A DNA stretch of 11,811 nucleotides. Source: Tissierellia bacterium (GTDB taxonomy: Bacteria; Bacillota; Clostridia; Tissierellales; Tepidimicrobiaceae). The stretch spans positions 1-11,811 of the forward strand of contig JAAZMG010000197.1 of assembly GCA_012798935.1 (NCBI GenBank). The letters run 5' to 3'. The notes beneath the pieces are model-generated. The model was not told the DNA's origin and did no database searches. It was given only the letters and a program-made list of their open reading frames with translations. Positions 6,697-11,811 of this stretch are shown piece by piece. Position 1 is the first letter of the stretch. Each line of letters begins with the position of its first letter. The translations under genes were made by a program, and so were the position numbers.

Positions 6697-7460
6697 CTTT
6701 CATATATTATACGAAGTCCATCAAGGGTTAGCAGTTTATCGACTCTGTTAATATACTTGCTTTCACTAGCAATTGAGGATGAGAAACCTCCTGTTCCAAT
6801 TACGTTTTTAACTTCTCCCTCCCGAGCCATTTCATCTATCATCTTCTCAACTATATAATCTACCAAACCAATATATCCATAAGCTACCCCTGATTGAATA
6901 CTATTAACAGTATTTTTCCCTATTACAGTATCAGGCTTTGCAATTTCTACTTTAGGTAGCTTAGCTGTCCTTAAAAATAAAGCCTCACTAGATATTATAA
7001 TCCCTGGTGCTATTGCTCCTCCTAGATAATCTCCCTCTTTAGAAATAGCACAAAATGTAATAGCCGTACCAAAATCAACAATTATAAGGGGTCCTCCATA
7101 TTTTTCAAAACCTGCTACAGCATTTACAATCCTATCTGCTCCTACTTCCTTCGGGTTGTCGTATCTAATATTCATCCCCGTTTTAACGCCAGGTCCTACA
7201 ATTATAGGTTCCCTCTTGAAATATTTTATACTCATGGCAGATAATGTATGCATAAGGGTAGGCACTACCGATGAAATAATTACATCTTCTACATTTTCCG
7301 GACAAAGGCCGTGATATTTAAATATCTGTTCGAATAATAGCCCATATTCATCTGAGGTTCTATTTTTTTCTGTAGCTATTCTCCAGTCGTATAATAGTTC
7401 TTTCCCTTCATATACTCCAAATACTATATTAGTATTACCTACATCTATAACTAATAACAT
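6687..7460 (-). CDS. coaX: Type III pantothenate kinase
   Basis: CoaX phosphorylates pantothenate to 4'-phosphopantothenate, the first step of coenzyme A synthesis, in the cytoplasm. The 257-residue protein has the ASKHA-fold signatures of type III enzymes. These are the phosphate-binding DVGNTN (6-11), the pantothenate-binding GADR (107-110), DFGTAITF (129-136) with a conserved acidic residue, and GGAIAPGI (147-154), plus GTGGFSS near 222-228. Type III kinases are known to resist feedback inhibition by CoA, so control may lie at uptake or expression. The ATG has a GGTGA site upstream. It is 16 nt after the ECF S-component gene and is probably co-transcribed with it from the promoter at 8349-8377. 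The neighbouring transporter gene gives a coherent uptake-then-trap unit. Confidence 0.97.
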   Translation of the reverse strand: MLLVIDVGNTNIVFGVYEGKELLYDWRIATEKNRTSDEYGLLFEQIFKYHGLCPENVEDVIISSVVPTLMHTLSAMSIKYFKREPIIVGPGVKTGMNIRYDNPKEVGADRIVNAVAGFEKYGGPLIIVDFGTAITFCAISKEGDYLGGAIAPGIIISSEALFLRTAKLPKVEIAKPDTVIGKNTVNSIQSGVAYGYIGLVDYIVEKMIDEMAREGEVKNVIGTGGFSSSIASESKYINRVDKLLTLDGLRIIYERNK

Positions 7461-7476
7461 TATTTCACCGTCCAGT

Positions 7477-8232
7477 CTATTTTACTCTGCTCTTTAATGC
7501 AGCTATTACATTAACAACTACTATTATTCCAATTATAATCTCTGGAATACCATTGGTTATACCAATACCAAATATAATTTTCCTTGACATGTCTGGATTT
7601 TGACCCAATTTTCCCACAAACTTCTCCCCATATATAAAGTATATACTAGATAAAACTCCTATTGTATTGGTCAGTGTACCTGCTGCTGTAGCCATAACCA
7701 CATCCATAGCTTTGTTTCTAAACTTTTTGTGACCATAAATACCAATTCCTAAAGTTAAAAGCATTAATACTATATTTATTATTAAATCCCATATGCTGAG
7801 ATTTCCTTTAATATTGGTATATATTCCATATCCTAAATAAAAAATAATAGCTCCCCAAATTAGATTCAAAATCCAAAAAGATTTTTTTTCTCCTAGACCC
7901 TTTGATAACATATAAATATAGTAGGTTACAATCCCTATGAGAACCCTAGGTAGTATAGAAATTACGGGATTTAAAAATACAAAGGATACAGGGGTTGGGT
8001 TTGTCATAGCCTGAAATACGCTAAATAGTCCAAATATTAGCCCTATAAGTCCTCCAACTATAGGTCCTTCCATTATAGCCCCAATTATTACAGGTATATG
8101 CATTATTGTTGCCCTCGTCGGACCAACAGGAATAAATCCCAACGGAGTCATACCTAACACTATGGATATACCACCTAACACACCTACAATAGTCATTCTT
8201 CTTACATTTAAAACCTTGTCTTCTCTTATCAC
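7477..8232 (-). CDS. ECF transporter S component, probably pantothenate (PanT)
   Basis: This is a membrane substrate-binding subunit of an energy-coupling-factor vitamin transporter. It would need a separate EcfA/A'/T module, which is not in this window. The roughly 251-residue protein has about six hydrophobic segments. It carries the family pattern near the second helix, TIMHIPVIIGAIMEGPIVGG followed by GLIFGLFS, typical of the ECF S-component family that includes PanT. Substrate is inferred from position: coaX follows after 16 nt, and the leader resembles a pantothenate-linked RNA motif. I placed the start at GTG (8232) because GGAGGG lies 6 nt upstream; the ATG at 8238 is in the same frame but directly abuts that site. 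Another vitamin substrate remains possible. Confidence 0.87.
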   Translation of the reverse strand: MIREDKVLNVRRMTIVGVLGGISIVLGMTPLGFIPVGPTRATIMHIPVIIGAIMEGPIVGGLIGLIFGLFSVFQAMTNPTPVSFVFLNPVISILPRVLIGIVTYYIYMLSKGLGEKKSFWILNLIWGAIIFYLGYGIYTNIKGNLSIWDLIINIVLMLLTLGIGIYGHKKFRNKAMDVVMATAAGTLTNTIGVLSSIYFIYGEKFVGKLGQNPDMSRKIIFGIGITNGIPEIIIGIIVVVNVIAALKSRVK

Positions 8233-8247
8233 AATCATCCCTCCGCT

Positions 8248-8329
8248 CTAGTTCCTTTCGGATACCAGTCTTTTTAAAATATTTAATTTTAAATCTAATA
8301 TCTAAGTCCAGCTCCTTAAAGGATACTGG
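8248..8329 (-). promoter_or_regulatory. Tandem-hairpin leader, pan-motif-like RNA
   Basis: Two hairpins of the same design lie in the leader. Hairpin 1 (8329-8308) pairs CCAGTATCC with AGGAGCTGG. Hairpin 2 (8268-8248) pairs CTGGTATCC with GGAACTAG around a GAAA loop. In both the A of GTATCC is bulged and the core reads TATCC, a 3-4 nt loop, then AGGA. The arms differ in ways that keep pairing (T-G versus T-A, A-T versus G-T). About 39 nt of AT-rich sequence separates them. Hairpin 2 ends 3 nt before the GGAGGG ribosome site of the ECF gene. From memory, the published 'pan' motif is a hairpin with conserved bulged A residues, often in tandem, in front of pantothenate genes. The structure is visible here; the family match is inferred. 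Confidence 0.62.
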
Positions 8330-8348
8330 CAAAATATTGTACAAAACT

Positions 8349-8377
8349 ATTATAATAATAAATCTATAATATTACAA
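8349..8377 (-). promoter_or_regulatory. Promoter for the ECF transporter gene and coaX
   Basis: On the minus strand TTGTAA (8377-8372, four of six matches to TTGACA) and a perfect TATAAT (8354-8349) are 17 bp apart. A start near 8342 would place both leader hairpins inside a 5' leader of about 110 nt. It lies in the 170-nt gap after mmdB, which makes the ECF gene and coaX a unit separate from the decarboxylase operon. Confidence 0.68.
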
Positions 8378-8399
8378 CCTTTTCCCATTTAGTAAATAC

Positions 8400-8425
8400 A
8401 AAAATTATCCTCCAAAGAAGGTTAA
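8400..8425 (-). terminator. Weak terminator overlapping the mmdB stop
   Basis: On the minus strand TTAACCTTC and GGAGGATAA pair around a TTT loop, with one A-A mismatch, and are followed by TTTTT. The TAA of mmdB is the end of the 3' arm. The stem is short and imperfect, so termination may be incomplete. Confidence 0.42.
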
Positions 8426-9586
8426 TAAAAGTCCTGCTGCTACTGCTGAGCCAATAGCTCCCGCTACATTAGGTCCCATAGCATGCATAAGTAAAAAGTT
8501 TCCTGGGTCTTCCTCCTGCCCCATTTTTTGAACAACCCTTGCTGACATTGGAACTGCCGATACCCCTGCCGCTCCTATTAATGGGTTTACCTTTCCTTTA
8601 GTTAGTTTACACATAATCTTACCAAACAATACTCCTCCTACTGTACCTAACGCAAATGCAATAAGTCCTAATCCAATTATCTTCAAAGTACTCCCAGATA
8701 TAAAGGTTTCTGCTTTAGCAGTTGCTCCAATTGTTGTTCCTAAAAATATAGTCACTATGTTCATTAATTCATTTTGAATTGTTTGGGATAATCTTTCTAC
8801 TACTCCACATTCCCGAATTAAATTACCAAACATTAATACTCCTACCAATGGTCCTGCCGAAGGTATTAATAGTGTTGAAATAACCGTAACCATTATAGGA
8901 AATATTATTTTTTCCTTTTTTGATACTGGTCTTAATTGTTTCATGACTACTTTTCTCTCTTCCTTAGTCGTTAAAGCCTTCATAATTGGTGGCTGTATTA
9001 TTGGCACTAAAGCCATATAAGAATAAGCTGCTATAGCTATGGGGCCTAATAGATGAGGAGCCAATTTGCTACATAGATAAAGAGCTGCAGGGCCATTTGC
9101 TCCTCCTATAATACCTATACTTGCAGATTCGGGTCCAGTAAAGTCTAAAGCTATTGCCCCAATAAAAGTAATAAATATACCCAGTTGAGCTGCTGCTCCA
9201 AGTAAAATACTACTTGGATTAGCTATTAAAGGTCCAAAATCTGTCATAGCTCCTATGCCTAAAAATATTAAGGGTGGATATATTCCTAACTCTACTCCTT
9301 GATATAGGTAATATAATAATCCTCCAAATTCTTTAGTCTTTGAAACCAATTTTCCCGTTATAGGATCCTTTACTATTTCAACTACAGGTTCAGCCGTTAA
9401 ACCTGCCAATGGAAGGTTTGCAAGTAACATCCCAAAAGCAATAGGAACTAAAAGAAGAGGTTCAAACCCTTTCTTAATAGCAAGATAAAGGAGGCCAAAG
9501 GATATTAGAAGCATTATAATTTGTCCACCGGTAATAGCTGCAAATCCTGTGCTTTGTAAAAAACCCTTTACTATTTCTATAACCAT
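8405..9586 (-). CDS. mmdB: Na+-pumping decarboxylase beta subunit (MmdB/OadB/GcdB family)
   Basis: This integral membrane subunit decarboxylates carboxybiotin on the carrier protein and couples the reaction to outward Na+ transport. The 393-residue, very hydrophobic protein has about ten membrane segments. It shows the family signatures GAMTDFGPLIANP (112-124) with the conserved Asp, GPESASIGIIGGANGPAAL (151-169), and the C-terminal GQEEDPGNFLLMHAMGPNVA region (near 357-376). Its length is within the normal family range of roughly 370-430 residues. The ATG follows AAAGGAAGGA. It is the last gene of the decarboxylase operon, 28 nt after the biotin carrier gene. The sequence alone does not separate the methylmalonyl-CoA, glutaconyl-CoA and oxaloacetate beta subunits; the symbol follows from the size and type of the alpha subunit and the gene order. 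Confidence 0.93.
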   Translation of the reverse strand: MVIEIVKGFLQSTGFAAITGGQIIMLLISFGLLYLAIKKGFEPLLLVPIAFGMLLANLPLAGLTAEPVVEIVKDPITGKLVSKTKEFGGLLYYLYQGVELGIYPPLIFLGIGAMTDFGPLIANPSSILLGAAAQLGIFITFIGAIALDFTGPESASIGIIGGANGPAALYLCSKLAPHLLGPIAIAAYSYMALVPIIQPPIMKALTTKEERKVVMKQLRPVSKKEKIIFPIMVTVISTLLIPSAGPLVGVLMFGNLIRECGVVERLSQTIQNELMNIVTIFLGTTIGATAKAETFISGSTLKIIGLGLIAFALGTVGGVLFGKIMCKLTKGKVNPLIGAAGVSAVPMSARVVQKMGQEEDPGNFLLMHAMGPNVAGAIGSAVAAGLLLTFFGG

Positions 9587-9614
9587 TTAATTTTCCTTCC
9601 TTTCTCCAATATTA

Positions 9615-10001
9615 TTATTCAATAATAGCCAATCTATCTCCCGTATTTACAGAAGCATTTTTTGTAGTTCCAATACTTACAACTTTTCCATCCCTTGGAG
9701 CAAGGATTTCATTTTCCATTTTCATAGCTTCAAGTATAAACAATACTTGTCCAGACTTAACCATGTCCCCTTCTTTAACATTTATATCAAGTATAGTTCC
9801 TGGCATTGGAGCCTTTATTGTTTCTACTCCTTCTAATGCTACTTCCCTTTTTTCCGCAACTGCTTTTGGCCCGGAATTTGGTTGTACCGATTTTGGTTGA
9901 AACTTGGGTTCTACCACTTTTGATTGGGGTGCTAAATCCGTTACTTCTTCAACTTCAACTTCATATTGATTCCCGTTCACATTTATAATGAATTTTCTCA
10001 T
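9615..10001 (-). CDS. mmdC: Biotin carboxyl carrier subunit (decarboxylase gamma)
   Basis: This 128-residue biotinyl protein shuttles CO2 as carboxybiotin from the carboxyltransferase (MmdA) to the membrane subunit (MmdB). A short N-terminal region (1-20) leads into a Pro/Gln/Lys-rich flexible linker (about 24-50). A biotinyl/lipoyl domain (about 60-128) follows, with the biotin-accepting K94 in EAMKMEN. PMPG (65-68), about 25 residues upstream, is the usual companion motif. I start it at ATG 10001, which has AGGAGG 7 nt upstream. A TTG six codons earlier (10019) would place that ribosome site inside the gene and is rejected. It sits between mmdD (25-nt gap) and mmdB. Confidence 0.94.
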   Translation of the reverse strand: MRKFIINVNGNQYEVEVEEVTDLAPQSKVVEPKFQPKSVQPNSGPKAVAEKREVALEGVETIKAPMPGTILDINVKEGDMVKSGQVLFILEAMKMENEILAPRDGKVVSIGTTKNASVNTGDRLAIIE

Positions 10002-10026
10002 TGTCTTACCTCCTGGCAATATAATA

Positions 10027-10350
10027 TTATAATTTCCCTGTAGTTTGCTCTCTTCTACCTACTTCTGCCCATCTAGAAGCAGTAGATGATATCCTTTTAA
10101 TACTCTTTATATTCACCTCAGGAATAGATACTCCTAAACTAACTGCAAGAGCTGCAGCAATTACTGCTACTAGTTCCTCATCCTCTAAATCTTCTTTAAC
10201 TATTGGCTCTTCTGTTTTTTCATTCTTTTTGCTTGCAACTATCTTTAATAGATCTACTAAATAGTAAATAATAGCCAGAACTACAAACACTGCTACCATA
10301 CTAACCAAAGAAATAATTAAACTATCTACAATAGATATATCTTTACCCAC
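10027..10350 (-). CDS. mmdD: Decarboxylase delta subunit, OadG/MmdD type
   Basis: This 107-residue, single-span membrane protein is the small assembly subunit that anchors the carboxyltransferase to the beta subunit. One hydrophobic helix covers about 9-34 (SLIISLVSMVAVFVVLAIIY core). An acidic linker (about 44-58) follows, then an Ala-rich stretch. The C-terminal tail SRWAEVGRREQTTGKL resembles the W-x-x-x-GR tail of MmdD/OadG proteins, which contacts the alpha subunit. The length is normal. Translation starts at GTG with AAGGAG 8 nt upstream. It lies 13 nt after mmdA. The order alpha-delta-gamma-beta matches, from memory, the methylmalonyl-CoA decarboxylase operon of Propionigenium modestum. 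No separate epsilon subunit gene is present. Confidence 0.9.
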   Translation of the reverse strand: MGKDISIVDSLIISLVSMVAVFVVLAIIYYLVDLLKIVASKKNEKTEEPIVKEDLEDEELVAVIAAALAVSLGVSIPEVNIKSIKRISSTASRWAEVGRREQTTGKL

Positions 10351-10363
10351 CTACTTCACTCCT

Positions 10364-11811
10364 TTATACTGGCAAGTTACCATGTTTCTTTGCCGGATTG
10401 GACTTTCTTTTGCTATCAAGCATATCAAAGGCAGATATAAGCCTTGGTCTTGTTATACTTGGTACTATTACATCGTCTACAAATCCTCTTTGTGCTGCAA
10501 TATAAGGATTTGCTACTGTATCCCTATACTCCTTAATCTTTTCACATCTTGTTTGAACTGGATTATTAGAATCTTTAATATCATTTTTAAATATAATATT
10601 AGCTGCTCCATCGGGCCCCATTACTGCAATTTCTGCATTTGGCCATGCAAATACTTGGTCAGCTCCTAAATCTTTGCTGCACATGGCTAAATAGGCTCCT
10701 CCATAAGCTTTCCTGATGATTAAAGTTACCTTCGGTACTGTAGCTTCACTATAAGCATAGAGCATCTTTGCACCATGTCTTATAATTCCACCATATTCTT
10801 GGTCTATTCCTGGTAAAAATCCAGGTACATCTACTAAATTAAGTAACGGTATATTAAAAGCATCACAGGTTCTTATAAATCTTCCTGCCTTATCCGATGC
10901 ATTTATATCTAAACAACCTGCTAATACCCTTGGTTGGTTTCCTACTACTCCTATAGTTTTCCCGTTTAATCTTATATATCCTGTTATTATGTTTTGAGCA
11001 TAATAGGGCTGTATTTCAAAAAATTCTCCTTCATCAGCTAATAGTTTTATTATATCTTTCATATCATAAGGTTTGTTTGGATTTACTGGCACTAATTCAT
11101 TTAAACTTTCCTCTACCCTATTTATATCATCTTTACATTCATAAACTGGAGCCCCTTCTAAATTGTTAGAAGGTAGATAACCCAGTAAAGTTCTTATTCT
11201 TTCAATACATTCTTCTTCCGCGTTATCCATAAAGTGGGCTACTCCAGATATCTTGTTATGAGTATTTGCTCCCCCTAGCTCTTCTTGAGTTACATCTTCC
11301 CCAGTTACCGTTTTTATTACTTGAGGTCCTGTTATAAACATCATACTTGTTTTATCTACCATAAATACAAAATCAGTTAAAGCTGGTGAATATACAGCTC
11401 CTCCTGCACAAGGTCCCATTATTACAGATATTTGAGGTACAACTCCTGAAGCTAAAGTATTTCTATAAAATATTTTTCCATATCCTGATAGTGCATCTAC
11501 TCCTTCTTGGATTCTCGCACCACCAGAATCATTTATTCCAACTATAGGTGCTCCCATTTTTACTGCCATATCCTGTACCTTACATATCTTTGCTGCATGC
11601 ATCTCTCCCAAAGAACCACCTAGTACTGTAAAGTCCTGGGCATAGACAAATACTAATCTCCCATCTACCGTACCATACCCTGTTATCACTCCATCAGCAG
11701 CTGCCTTTTTGTTTTCCATTCCAAAATTTGTACATCTATGTTCTACAAAAGCACCAATTTCTATAAAACTATCTTCATCTAATAATAAATTAATCCTTTC
11801 CCTTGCTGTCA
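10364..11811 (-). CDS. mmdA: Methylmalonyl-CoA decarboxylase alpha subunit, 5' partial
   Basis: This is the cytoplasmic carboxyltransferase subunit. It moves the carboxyl group from an acyl-CoA, most likely (S)-methylmalonyl-CoA, to biotin on MmdC. The frame stays open to the window edge: 30 residues (TARERINLLLDEDSFIEIGA and onward) precede the ATG at 11719, which is therefore internal. About 481 residues are visible and roughly 30-35 are missing if it is the usual ~515-residue MmdA. It is a crotonase-fold pair of domains. In visible numbering, LNDSGGARIQEG-type and GPCAGGAVYSP motifs lie near 91-145, and DVPGFLPG and KAYGGAYLAM lie near 330-380. The size fits MmdA or the propionyl-CoA carboxylase beta family better than the longer glutaconyl-CoA GcdA. 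The neighbouring membrane subunits argue for a decarboxylase rather than a carboxylase. Confidence 0.94.
   Translation of the reverse strand, partial: TARERINLLLDEDSFIEIGAFVEHRCTNFGMENKKAAADGVITGYGTVDGRLVFVYAQDFTVLGGSLGEMHAAKICKVQDMAVKMGAPIVGINDSGGARIQEGVDALSGYGKIFYRNTLASGVVPQISVIMGPCAGGAVYSPALTDFVFMVDKTSMMFITGPQVIKTVTGEDVTQEELGGANTHNKISGVAHFMDNAEEECIERIRTLLGYLPSNNLEGAPVYECKDDINRVEESLNELVPVNPNKPYDMKDIIKLLADEGEFFEIQPYYAQNIITGYIRLNGKTIGVVGNQPRVLAGCLDINASDKAGRFIRTCDAFNIPLLNLVDVPGFLPGIDQEYGGIIRHGAKMLYAYSEATVPKVTLIIRKAYGGAYLAMCSKDLGADQVFAWPNAEIAVMGPDGAANIIFKNDIKDSNNPVQTRCEKIKEYRDTVANPYIAAQRGFVDDVIVPSITRPRLISAFDMLDSKRKSNPAKKHGNLPV

Noticed and set aside
8021..8344. A 107-codon open frame overlapping the ECF gene and its leader
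   Set aside because: It is out of frame with a clear membrane protein, its product is an unlikely mix of Cys, Tyr, Arg and Asn residues, and it would cover the promoter-proximal hairpins.
1..11811. Mobile elements, CRISPR arrays, tRNA or rRNA genes
   Set aside because: No transposase or integrase motif, spaced repeat array or tRNA-like fold was seen, and all genes are ordinary chromosomal types with similar base composition.

Overview
The window comes from a low-GC, Gram-positive anaerobe of the Clostridia/Tissierellia type. The evidence is an AT-rich base composition, strong AGGAGG-type ribosome binding sites, a type III pantothenate kinase, an energy-coupling-factor vitamin uptake subunit, a sodium-pumping decarboxylase, and a dusB–greA–lysS gene order that I recall from clostridia. 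I cannot name the species. Every gene I accept lies on the minus strand, so transcription runs from high to low coordinates. No stretch longer than about 170 bases lacks a gene.

In transcription order, the right end (about 11811 to 8405) holds a decarboxylase operon, mmdA-mmdD-mmdC-mmdB. It encodes a biotin-dependent, membrane-bound, Na+-pumping acyl-CoA decarboxylase, most likely for methylmalonyl-CoA. The 5' end of mmdA runs off the window. A weak terminator overlaps the mmdB stop codon. Next comes a new promoter (TTGTAA, 17 bp, TATAAT) and a leader of roughly 110 nt. The leader carries two tandem hairpins of matching design, each with a bulged A and the pattern TATCC-loop-AGGA. It precedes an ECF transporter S component (probably pantothenate uptake, PanT) and coaX, so uptake and phosphorylation of vitamin B5 look like one regulated unit. 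The leader resembles the published 'pan' RNA motif.

The middle (6696 to 4072) holds a terminator-like hairpin, dusB (tRNA dihydrouridine synthase), an unrecognised 312-residue protein, and then greA and lysS. The unrecognised gene appears to start at an AUU codon behind a perfect ribosome binding site, with no ATG, GTG or TTG in frame for the first 65 codons. Its binding site can also be masked by an upstream complementary arm. greA-lysS has a consensus promoter (TTGACA, 17 bp, TATAAT) whose -35 box contains the stop codon of the unknown gene.

The left end (2570 to 78) holds the lysS terminator, a GT4-type glycosyltransferase, and two adjacent, overlapping uracil-DNA glycosylase-family genes. 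The first keeps all four Fe-S cysteines of family 4. The second has no cysteine at all. A perfect DnaA-box 9-mer lies just beyond the last gene.

The strongest leads are the tandem-hairpin leader on the pantothenate genes, the AUU-started gene with its maskable ribosome binding site, and the cysteine-free glycosylase paralogue.
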